Assembly (NCBI GenBank): GCA_031763025.1 | Contig: JASSKH010000002.1 | Span: forward strand, 19,038,168-19,102,167 | Origin: Macrocystis pyrifera | Taxonomy: Eukaryota > Sar > Phaeophyceae > Laminariales > Laminariaceae | Reading direction: 5' to 3' | Length of the DNA stretch: 64,000 bases | In this document: positions 1-9,964 of the stretch, piece after piece | How positions within the stretch are numbered: the stretch's first letter is position 1 | How the letters are laid out: each line of letters begins with the position of its first letter | Notes under the pieces: model-generated | Database searches by the model: none | What the model was told of the DNA's origin: nothing | The model's input: the letters and a program-made list of their open reading frames with translations, nothing else | Program-made: the position numbers and the translations under genes

Positions 1-1890
1 ACATACTGTACCTGGGATAATGTAGAAGCAACATAGGGGAGGGGGTATCGATAGAGCTAATGCCTTAATATTATTAGACTTCGTACAAGATTCCCCTCTG
101 GGACTTGCCTAGGGAAATGGCGCAAGAACGAATTGACAACCATGCAGCATGCACTTGACACAATATTACGACGTTTATGAAATATCTGCATGTAGACCCT
201 TTGAGAACAGCACCTGCATTTTGGGGACAAAACGTACATGGAAATAGTGTGGAACTGTTGCGTTTGACTGAATGTTTTTGATAGATTTTCTTGATTCCGC
301 CAAACGTTTTATCATATTCTGTATGTTAATGCGTATCTTTGTTGTGGCGCTCACGACGAAGAAGGCCTCTCCCCCACAAAACAAAGGACTGCAGACAACA
401 GAAAAGGTTTGGAAGCACTCCACGCGTGACAGACGGCACACACCGCACACACGCGCGCGACACACGAAAAACAGCTGTCAGTAGTGGTATATATTTACAG
501 AAATAGAAAAGGATGCACCGAAGAAGGTACTGCAACTCTCGACAACACTCGGCTACCCACGAAAATCGCACTGCAGCAGCAGAAGCGTTGTACCTGTCGT
601 AGCATGCATCACACCACAGCAGAGACCCCCAGCTCTACAGATCGTAGGGTCCGATAAAAAAGCAAATACGTATTAATAGGCAGCCACAGCTATACAGCGC
701 GGAAAAAACCACCGCACCCGCTTTTGATGCTGCTTCCTGCTCTGCTGGCGGGCGGCAGGCGTGTATGGCGTTGTAGCCGGCTGGTTGTAGCACGCACCCT
801 GTACTGCTCGTGTGGTGTTAGCTGTCTGTCGTGTCTGGGTTACGTAATGATACAAAAATTAAGATGGGGAAGAAGTGAAAAAGAATAGACATCATCTCTG
901 CGAGGATCGAACTCGCTCCTGTAAGTCCAAAATCGGGCATCGTGAGCATTTGACGATATTACCGAAGATCCATGTTACTATTTTCCGCGGCGCGCAGGAC
1001 ACACCGCACACACATGCACAGAAGCACATCCGAAGAGAGAGGTGGTGATAACGGACGACGAATCGCAGCCTCCGATGAAGCAACCAGCCGCAGCAGTACG
1101 GCGTGCGCGTGTGGTGTTTCTGACCGCTGCTTGTGCTGTTGGGCGGCGTTGTAACGTTGTTTTTGTTCTCTGCGTTGTATTTGCTCTCTACAGTAGAGGT
1201 CTATTAATAGTGTGTGCTCGGGGCAATAAACACAAAACATTGGAAATAGAACGACCGTTGTGGCGAATTGTGTTGATCGGAGCCTGCGTCCGTACTCCAT
1301 CTACCTGTCTTTGCTGCTGTGTTTGACAGACCCACACTAACTCTGGACGGAAATGTGAGCACCGTTTGGATTGAATATTAATACGCCAACAGTACAGCGC
1401 AGATGGGTGTGTCACACGCACGGTGTTGCCTGCTGGTGCTTATGGGCGGGAACATTGTAACGTTGTGCTCTCTGCCTGTTGTCTGTTGCCTACCTGGTAT
1501 ACGTCCGGGTTGTGTGTATACGTCCGGGTTGTGTGCTCGTGAATGCGAAAAAAACTGACTACATTTTACCGCGGTACGTGCGTACAAAATAAGGCCTCTC
1601 GTACTGAAACCAGGCAAATCGTTTTATCCACTGTCGCCGAAACGAAAACTTTGAGGGCTTGCCACGCGCTCCAGAGGGCACGGATCGCACTTCGACCTCG
1701 ACCAATTTGCCTGGACCGGCTTCCCGTGTCGACTACTTAGCGTTTTGCCAAAAAGTGCTCGTACGAAGAGATATGGTCGAAAAGTACGAAAAAATTACAG
1801 ACATAAGTATGCATATACCTGGTGCGTATGATACTCTTGTTTGATTTGTTATGCGTACGAGTACTGTCAACGTGAATTCGTTTTACATAG
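1..1890. other. No gene recognised; low-complexity and repeat-derived DNA
   Basis: No reading frame here resembles a known family. The stretch holds CA/CG-rich simple sequence (about 425-475 and 1000-1020), a 19-bp unit repeated twice at about 1497-1534, and TATTAATA motifs at 671, 1202 and 1376. Positions 1570-1670 are homologous to 58180-58280, sharing a core around TCGT(T/C)TTATCCACT and GGCTTGCCAC, so this is a dispersed repeat and not a gene. Confidence 0.5.
893..972 (-). tRNA. tRNA-like sequence with intact T arm, probably a pseudogene or SINE head
   Basis: On the minus strand there is a perfect 5-bp T stem around a 7-nt loop (GCGAG TTCGATC CTCGC), which also fits an internal B-box promoter. 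I could not fold a convincing acceptor stem or anticodon stem from the surrounding bases. A functional tRNA is therefore doubtful; a tRNA-derived repeat or pseudogene is more likely. A covariance-model search would settle it. Confidence 0.25.
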
Positions 1891-1896
1891 AACTAC

Positions 1897-3170
1897 TTAC
1901 TTAGATCTCGATCTCTGAGCGTGCTCGGTTGGTACATCCCTGGCCTCTCAGAGCTCCCACTTCTTGGAAATCGCCTCCTTTTATTACTTGCCGGATCCTT
2001 CCAGCGAGTCATTGTTTTCTCCATTTATTTCTCGTCGTACTTTCTTCTTTCCTTTTTTCTTCTTTAGTTTCGTGTGCGTGCGTGTACTCCGAGCACGGTT
2101 GCGCGGGCGAACCCGGCACCGTCGCGGGTGTCAGCGGATGCTGGCGGGTAGAGGGGGAGTTGCAAGGAGAGCTGTCGCCGCTTTCGTGGCTAGGCGTCGC
2201 GTGTGCCTCGAGATACGAGGGATGCATCAGTAGGCTCTGTCTGGCCTCTAGTTGTGATTTTTAATAGAGTACGTACGAGTATTCAAGGTTCGTTCGGGAT
2301 TGTAAGATAATATTCAAGCGGTGCTTATTTTTGCGACTGAGATGAAAGTCACAAGAGGGAGGTACCCCAAATGAGCACCAACATTGTCGAGCTTTCGTCG
2401 AGCTCCACGGTGAGCACCGGGCTTCACGCGAAGCGGGCGACGGGGCTCACTGTGGAAGAGAGGGAGGAAAGCTTTACCCGGACTGAATCGGTGGCGAGAT
2501 GGTCGCGAGAGGGGCGGGCTGCGTACGAGGCTGAGAGGGAAGCTCTGCTGTCTGATTTTTTCTTTTTTTTCTTTTTTTGTTCTGACCGGTGCAATCTGTT
2601 CCAATCAGGTATTACGGGAGTCCATAGTTAACAGGACCTATGGTGTACATAAAAACCCATATATTTGCCTATTTTTACTAACAAAATTTGGTCCCGTTAA
2701 CTATGGACCCCCGTAATAGTAAATTATTACACGACAGAGGAAACGGGGATTTTTTTCTTCCAGAATTTTTCGGTTTCATTTTCACTGTTTGTGCTGTGTT
2801 GCTGTGCCGTGCTGTGCTTTACCTTTCTTACATACGAGTACAGACACAGAGCATGTCGAAAGAAGAAAATAAGTGCCCTATACCTGGGGTATGTACGTAT
2901 AGTATGTACGACATGTGAGCGAGCGTAGCGGTAAACCGCCCGCGACGCGAAGCATATTATATGTGGCGTCCGAGCTGTTTTCTCCTGAAACATGGCGGCG
3001 GGACTCTTGGCATTATCAAGTCGCCAGTTTGCAACTACGGAGGGGTCATGAAAAAAACAGTATTCAATCATGGACCTCTGTCCGCTTCGCATAATTTGAT
3101 TTATTTTTCCTTCCTGAGCGAGCGTAGCGGGCGGCGTAGGCCGCCCGCGGAGCGAAGCGCCTTGTAACTA
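1897..3170 (+). repeat. Dispersed repeat family R1, copy 1
   Basis: This 1.27-kb block aligns along its length with 29995-31115, from AGATCTC...CTGAGCGTGCTCGGTTGG at the left to GCGAAGCGCCTTGTA at the right. A GC-rich core (about 2080-2170, GAGCACGG..GCGGGCGA..CCCGG) also recurs at 20200, 23640, 30190 and 53920. The right end carries a 9-bp perfect stem with a 4-nt loop (GCGGGCGGC GTAG GCCGCCCGC, about 3127-3148). No transposase-like frame was seen. The family type is unknown; a terminal GC hairpin is reminiscent of Helitron 3' ends, but the CTRR terminus is not evident. Confidence 0.75.
2612..2716. mobile_element. MITE M1, 105 bp, flanked by TA target duplication
   Basis: The ends are inverted repeats, TTAC-GGG-(A/G)G-TCCATAGTTAAC at the left and its complement at the right. 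TA lies immediately outside each end (2610-2611 and 2717-2718). It interrupts the R1 repeat: the paralogous sites at about 30701-30717, 24136-24152 and 54418-54437 lack the insert. A second copy of the same length, in opposite orientation, is at 50206-50310. TA duplication and short length fit a non-autonomous Tc1/mariner-type element. It has no coding capacity. Confidence 0.88.
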
Positions 3171-3199
3171 CTTACATATACGTGATGCGTCACATCATC

Positions 3200-4560
3200 T
3201 GTTCAATGATATAGTCAAAGGCCCCGAAAGGTGCTCGTCAATGGCCATTTTCGACCACAATAGACCGGCAACGCTGTCTATCGATACAGCAGTATACGTT
3301 GTCGGCAACGATATATTTGGATATTCTGGGCAATGGACAAACATACTCGTGGGATATAGATTATGTCTGAAAGTACTTACACCCTGGACAATGAAAAGGA
3401 AATAGAACATTGCCACTACAATGTACTCGAAAATGTACGTGTCGGTGGCCATTACTAACCACAGTAGACTGTCAACACTGTCTATCGATAGATATTGTCC
3501 ATCACAATGGATTGGGTCTTGTGTCCATCGATGACGATCGCCGGCCACCAAATATTGTGTAGGGTGTTTATCGATAGTCATTTGTCGACCGCAAAAGTTT
3601 GTGTGAGATATCCATTGATGGTCACTATTTTCAAGATATATACATAGATATTGCATCACATTCATTATTTTCGCCGTTCCTTCCCGCTCTCCTTCCTAGT
3701 CGTAACTCAATTCCGCGGTCACGAAGCAGGCTCTTCTTCCTCCTCCCCACTAAAGTTTTTGGTTTGCTTTTTTATCGCGAGAAGACTTCGGCCCTTTCTT
3801 CCCTGTCGACTAGCATGGAATGGACCAGTGCTGTTGTCTATCGGTAACTATTGCGGCCAACAACAGATACCTGGTACACAATGATGTCCCATCAAAAGCC
3901 ATTTCCAACCACATTAAACCATAATTGGGGCGTGTTTCCATAGTAGACTCTTTCCTCACATTTTATATTGATGTCGTGAAATGGTGGACATCAATGGCCA
4001 TTGTTGCCGACCGTCGACGTTTGTATGAGAGCAAAAAGGGATCAGAACCCATCGAGCAGCAGACTGAGGAAGGACAGAAGCTAATGCTTCAGAGTCGGTG
4101 CCTTATTTTGTCAACCCGTTCTCCCTTTTGATCTCAGCTAAAACGTCTTTTTAACTTGACTTATAGGTCTTCGATGTAGAATATTGATTGATGGCCTCCG
4201 TAATCTATTGCGGCCGACAGTCGCAATCGATGGACACCGTGCACAACCTACTGTCGTGGACAATGTATATCGATGAATAGCTTGCACAACCTATTGCGGC
4301 CGGCAATGGCCATCAATAAAACCCCCCCAACATATTGTGTCAGACGAAGGTAATTGACTGACAGCAGTACTCCCAGTCTGTTGTTACCACAGTAGAAACC
4401 ATTGCTACCAATTTTCCCAATCTTTTGTTGTCGACAGCTGTGTCGATAAACACGTTCCACAGCCTATTGTGGCCGACAATGGGCATCGATAGATTTCCCC
4501 CCTCGTCCATTGTCGAAGCAACAGACTACTGTTGAGTCTGTTGTCCGGGGTGTGAATTTT
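3200..4560. repeat. Degenerate satellite built on a near-palindromic unit
   Basis: A motif close to CTATTGYGGCCGACAATGG, usually continuing into CATCGATAG, recurs many times at irregular spacing, in both orientations and with much divergence. Examples lie near 3240, 3470, 3560, 3850, 3990, 4200, 4290 and 4465. The unit is itself nearly self-complementary (CTATCGATG versus CATCGATAG). No gene is visible. The 3660-3835 part instead matches 4580-4760, a separate C/T-rich dispersed unit ending near GAGAAGACTTC..CCTTTCTTCCCT. Confidence 0.65.
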
Positions 4561-4764
4561 CAAACCCTAGTATAGAATCGTTATTTAGTTCAATCCGTTT
4601 TTTTTTCGCTCTTTCTTTTCTCTCCCTCCTAGTCGTAGCTCGTAGCCCCGGTCACATCCTCAGCAGGTTATTCTCCCCGCTCCACTACGGTTCGTGCCTT
4701 GCATTTTTATACCGAGAAGACTTCAACCCTTTCTTCCCTCGCGGATTCGAGTCGAGTGTAGCAA

Positions 4765-5050
4765 TATTGTTGGAACCCGGTCGATACAGAATACGCACAG
4801 AGTACAGCAACTTACAGAATACCCATGGCCCCAGGGCAAGTACCGTTCATAACTCGATTTTTCCTGAACAGGAAGGTTGGAAATACCGGCTCAAGTTTTT
4901 CAGAAAAATCTGGTCGAGATACAAGCGTTCCGAAAATATAATGTTCGACTTTGGCACCCTTACCGTGGTCGAGAAAACGAGCGCTGAACAACGATCGCAC
5001 CCCTGTGCGAGCTCAACGCTTTTTACAGTATACGACGGACATACGTAGCC
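4765..5050. repeat. Dispersed repeat D1, copy 1
   Basis: This block aligns with 9740-9960. Shared landmarks are CTCGATTTTTCC, CGTTCCGAAAAT (CCTTCCGAAAAT in the second copy), GTCGAGAAAACGAGCGCTG and CACCCCTGTGCGA, followed by a short CTTTTTAC/CTTTACCGTATAC tail. Divergence is moderate. No reading frame is preserved between the two copies, so it is not treated as coding. Confidence 0.65.
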
Positions 5051-5398
5051 TGGTACTAGCTACCCACTATAATCAATAAACAAATTAAGTACCGTTTTTT
5101 TGCTGTCTCTTCCTTTGTGATCACAGAGCTTGTACTTAAACCCGCTACGTATTTATAGGATAAATCGGCACGAACACTGGGTGTGCCGAATGTCAATGAG
5201 TACAAAATAATGCGAGAAAACACACGGCAGCTGCAGCAGTAGACGATGGGCCCAGGCCCGCACGCCAAAAATAAACACCTCGCACTCGTACCCTGAGCGA
5301 AGGCTGCCATATTTTTATTGTTCTGACATCAGCCCTTCGGGGATAAGCTATTCCATGCATAGATATTTTATCATTTTTTTGGTCCAAGGACTCATAAA

Positions 5399-5810
5399 GT
5401 GAAGCAGAAATATCAGAATTTCCGCCGATCATCTCGGTATGAAACCAAGATCCGTTCGCCTCCGGAATCGGGCTTCGCCCTCGCTTTCTCGCCCGCTTTT
5501 CTCGAGGATCGCGTTTCACGGCTTCCGCCCCGTTTATTCCCGCGCCCGCACTCTAGGGGTCGCGCGCCGCCGCCGAGTGCGGCGACCCTGAACAGCGTGG
5601 ATCTCGCGGACATGGAGAGACATCGAGAGTGTTTCTTGGACGCAGCGAGGTTCTGCTTTTTCTCTGGAGATATCTACAATCTGTTTCGTGGCGATCTGTT
5701 TTTATTGTCGTCGCGAGCTCCGGTGTCTCTTCTCTTCGATATCTCGGTCGCGACCGCTTTCTACCGACTACCTGCCTGGGCGGGTCTTCATTAGCGCTCT
5801 TCCGCCCCCT
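5399..5810 (+). other. GC-rich island with an unrecognised open frame
   Basis: GC content rises sharply from about 5450 to 5610. A frame stays open for about 130 codons, with its first ATG at about 5611 (MERHRECFLDAARF...). The composition is low-complexity R/P/S/L, no motif is recognisable, and there is no second copy in the window to test for conservation. It could be a chance open frame in GC-rich DNA. Confidence 0.15.
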
Positions 5811-5829
5811 CAGCCTTGCCCCGTCGGGA

Positions 5830-6530
5830 CACAAGTACAGTACCTAAGTAGCAAGAACAATGCAGTCTTTGCACGAGTACACCATACAACCCGTTGGCAC
5901 AGCAGTAAGTACGACAACAAAAACTCGACTTGATAATACCCGAGGGTATCTTTATCTTCGCGGGTTGGTTCAAAGCTACCTTTTCGCGGTGTGATAACTT
6001 GCTGTATTACAGCAGCTGCATAAATCATACACACCAGTCTGCTCAGAGACGAGCCTAAGAGAGGATTGATATATAGACACATAAACTGCTGCTGTACTCA
6101 AGAACTGAGCCTCTCTGGTGGGCGAAAAATCAGACTAGACTGAGTAAATTTCAGATATAAATGATGGTGATGCGTCATATTGAGCATTGGATAAAATATA
6201 CATGCGCCTGGCCTGAAAGAGAGTCTGGTAAAGGAAACCAGGTATCACAGACGAGCCTGAGAGAGGCATGAAGTGAAATGAGGGTGTGGATTGGATACCA
6301 GAATACTCTTAACGAGCCTGATAAATGATACTGGCGAAAATTAGACTGCTCTGGCTGCTGACACACTTGGCAGTTTACCTTTATCCTGTAATACACTACT
6401 GTAGTGCTAGTTGACGTTGATTGGCTTCTTTGCTCCTGTAAAAAACACTTTATTTGGAATTCTTCCTGCAACACTTGGCATTGAGTTGATCCTGTACGTA
6501 CAATCAGGTCTCGAAACATGAATTACACTG
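5830..6530. repeat. Decayed repeats around a GACGAGCCTGAGAGAGG motif
   Basis: The motif GACGAGCCTRAGAGAGG occurs at about 6052 and 6251, with weaker versions near 6106 (inverted) and 6313. The surrounding sequence is loosely repeated at about 200 bp. No gene is recognised from here to 7100. Confidence 0.35.
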
Positions 6531-7124
6531 GGGTTTATTCCTATCCGAAGCGTGGGTGCCGGTGAATGCCAGCAGCTATGCGTCCCTTGTAACATGCAAA
6601 ATATAGCAGCGCCCCAAGGACGAATTTCAGGACCTATTTTCTCCACAACATTGATGTCACTTGCATAATTTATCCATTAATTCGCAAGGGTTGTTTTTTT
6701 TTTTTTTTTCTTGTCTTACAGTCTGTGACCACATAATTTGTAACTCTAGAATAAAGAATCAGGACGGGACGCCGGGTGTCCTCATGTAGTTGGATAGGAA
6801 CAATGGTTTGATGTGAAGACAACACAAGGCACACATCGGGAAAAAACGCAAACACCGAAACTGGTAGTATTTGGAAAGACCTCGGCGAGTTCTTTCCGTA
6901 GACGACGCGTCGCTCGTTGTTTAGCATCAGAAATTCGTCCGAGGGTGTGTGTTATCGCATGTGTTTTCGGCGTTCGATGTGCATATATACAGTACCGTAT
7001 AACACGCAATATAACACCCCTGGGACGATTTTTCGAGTCGATATTCTCTATTCTCCAAAACAAGGGGAGGTATACTCGTACGCACAACGAAAAATGGTAG
7101 GGTTCACGAGGTATGTCCCTCTAA

Positions 7125-7715
7125 AACGCCTCACAATACAATGGAAACCCATCGGAACGTGCGCACGAGAAGGGAGAGGACACCAGAGACGTGGGGGGGA
7201 AGGAGGGGCCCACTATGGTTCTAAGCAATTTTATACAATCGAAGAGATTTTCAAGGTTTTCTTTTTGGGGTTCCATTTCTTGTTTCAGGTAGTGCTCGCA
7301 AGATCAAATATATAATATTGTCAACTACTAGAGATGATGCACCCGGTAATATGTATATTACCTGAGTTACGAGTTACTGATACGCGTATTGAAACTTGTA
7401 GATGAATGCATCTTCCAAGTTTCAGTGTGATGCACCTCGCTACATAATACGGCAGAAACCCATCGGAACGTCCGCACGAGAAGGGAGAGGAAAGCACTAT
7501 GATTCCAAGCAGTTTTGCGTAATCGAAGAGATTTTGAAGTTTTTTGTTTTTTTTAGTTCCATCTTCTTGTTTTAGGGTTCACGTACTCGCAAGCCGATCA
7601 AATATAGGCTACGGTCAACTGTTAGAGATGATGCACCTGGTTATATGCACTTTGTCTAAGTTACGAGTTACTGATATGAGTAACGCATCTTTCAAGTTCA
7701 AGTGTACTGCACCCC
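7125..7715. repeat. Tandem duplication of an approximately 310-bp unit
   Basis: Unit 1 (about 7140-7440) and unit 2 (about 7450-7715) share ACCCATCGGAACGT, GCACGAGAAGGGAGAGGA, AATCGAAGAGATTTT, GCAAG(CC)GATCAAATATA, AGAGATGATGCACC and AGTTACGAGTTACTGATA in the same order. They differ by several small indels. Neither unit has a conserved reading frame. Confidence 0.75.
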
Positions 7716-7719
7716 GCGG

Positions 7720-7860
7720 CAGCGACAACAGCACAAACAACACCACAACCAACACCACCACCCTCTTCACCGACACCACCACCAACAGCACTATCACCAT
7801 CACAACCCAACAACACCGCCACCACTCCCACCACCACCTCCACCACATGACATGACTACC
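7720..7860. repeat. (CAC/ACC)n microsatellite
   Basis: About 140 bp of A/C-rich triplets (CAACACCACAACCAACACCACC and similar), purely repetitive on inspection. In frame it would encode Thr/His/Asn runs, but nothing supports translation. A related short CAC tract lies at about 9285-9335. Confidence 0.8.
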
Positions 7861-8159
7861 ACCACCGGCACCAACTATTAATAGCGCACCAATTGACAAC
7901 CAATACGGATGGGGTGTTTGCGATATAGTCCAGTTTGGTTGGAGTGTAATCGTATTTGAAGACAACAAACATGAGGAGCTAATTGACGAAGCAGGTGAAT
8001 TCGAAGGCTATAAGCCAGTCGGAATATGCTCCGTTTCCTAACCAGCAGAGTAAACCCAACCCAAAAAACATTCGAGTAAAAAACTTCATTTAGGTCACTT
8101 TTCCTCCAAGCAATATTTTTTTTGGTGGGTTGGCATTGCTACTACTGCAGTATATGGGA

Positions 8160-8440
8160 AACACTACAACCAGTGACGGATACCGACACCGTACCGCACG
8201 GGAAACACCGTGATACGGTGTCGGTACAGGCATATACCAAAACTACGAAAAAACGGTATCGGCATTTTTCGGCATATTACCAATGCCGCATTACAGTATT
8301 TCGGTATTGGTCGTCCGCCCTGTACGCAAGCCTCCGCATGGCATATGACAACACCTCTAGCTTAACAGCGAACCACAACACGGACAAAAGCTCAAGCCGT
8401 ATCGGCTAAAATACCGATCACCAGTGTTGCACTGCCAACA
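8160..8440. repeat. CGGTAT/ATACCG-rich block, possible DNA-transposon subterminal region
   Basis: The pentamers TACCG and CGGTA occur densely on both strands from about 8180 to 8310, and CAGTG occurs near both edges (8171 and about 8421). Such subterminal repeats are common in hAT-type MITEs, but I could not align convincing terminal inverted repeats or an 8-bp duplication. A similar TACCG-rich block is at 29780-29975. Confidence 0.3.
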
Positions 8441-8449
8441 AAAAAGTTG

Positions 8450-9680
8450 TGTTTTTTAAGATCAAGGTCGGGACACTTGTATCCCTGGACAGGTTTGCCT
8501 AATAAGTCGGTACTCGTTGGTATTCACGTGTGTTGTTTGCTTAGAGATAGGAGAGAGCAACTTTATTCCTTTCGTGCACGCGGAGACTAATCAGGCACGA
8601 GCGATACGCCTCCAAATTACTACAAGTACGATCCTAATAACCTAGGTAATTGCCGAGCTTTCAGCCTCATTCAAGGCAGTGTAATAACATGTTGCTGAAT
8701 CTCTTAACAAAAAAGCACTGGAACCACGTCTGTCCCCGTTTTTTTCCTGTTGGACATTGGTTATTCTGCCCTGGCTCCAAAGGTTCTCATGGAGCCAAAA
8801 TTTGGCAGGGCGGATATGAGCTTGCACTGCCGTGAGTGTGCCAAAGCGACAGCGCGTGACATGTCCTTCTTCGAGGCGGGCCTCGTCGCTGAAGTTTGAA
8901 AATATTATTCCAGGCGCTTGGATCGTGCTGTAGGTATTTTTTTTGTGTTGTAGAACAAGAAGGAGGAACTATGTCCCGTATCTAATATAGTGTTGCACCG
9001 TACCAGGTACTCAGTACCAGGTACAGCGAGAGGTACTCACCTCTTACCGCGAACGCGATTGTCAGTACTATCGATAAAACACAGAGACAATTCCGATACA
9101 TGTACCGTCATTCGATTTTCTGGAACACCGGAAAATGCCTGAAAAATGCCGTGGCGAGTTTCGAGCGGACAGTATTTTACTGACCGTCCTGCTGTTGACG
9201 ACGGTATCCATCACTGACTACAACCAAATTAGTTCCAATCAAATTCTTCGCAAACACCCTGAAAAATCAACATTGCCAACAGCCCCACCCCATACAACAA
9301 CCACCACCACCGCCACTTCCACTACCACTATCATCGTATGCAGGAGCCAGTATCTCCCTCCGTACCCAGTCAGTCAATCAGTCAATCAACCGCATCGCTT
9401 TCGAGGACGGACGGGCGGATGGACCACTCACACCAAAAAAACGACCAAACAAAGTAACAAAAACAGCAACATGTGGGATATGGACCTTCCGTAGAATATA
9501 ATATAACTATTAATAGGTACTTCATAGATCCACGTGTATTGTATGTTTACAGGTAATAACTGCAGTATGCTTTGGAGTACATTACGTGGTACACGCTGGA
9601 ATATACATATAATACATGGCAAGTCAACCTGTGTCAACGGAACAACCCTTTTATTTATATTCGATTTTTTGTACTTTCAG
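8450..9680. other. No gene recognised
   Basis: This stretch has no recognisable coding frame. It contains two adjacent TACCAGGTA motifs (9001-9009 and 9015-9023) and a TATTAATAG at 9508-9516, discussed in the findings. Confidence 0.4.
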
Positions 9681-9739
9681 CTGCTGTAAAGACCACTCAT
9701 AAATGTGTGGTATGTACTCTTGTTAAGAGCATCAGTTCG

Positions 9740-9960
9740 CGCAGGGGTGCGATAATATTGCAACGCTCGATTTTTCCAGAGCGCGAAGATTGCCAAGACC
9801 AAACAAGGTGATTCCGGAAAAAAAACTGATCGCGACCCTTCCGAAAATGTAGTGTTCGGCTTATCAAACAGCCTCACCGTTGTCGAGAAAACGAGCGCTG
9901 GAAAACGAGTGCACCCCTGTGCGAAGTCCATGCTCTTTACCGTATACACACAATAGGTAG
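9740..9960. repeat. Dispersed repeat D1, copy 2
   Basis: Homologous to 4765-5050, with the GTCGAGAAAACGAGCGCTG core at about 9883-9901. Same orientation as copy 1. Confidence 0.65.
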
Positions 9961-9964
9961 CCCT

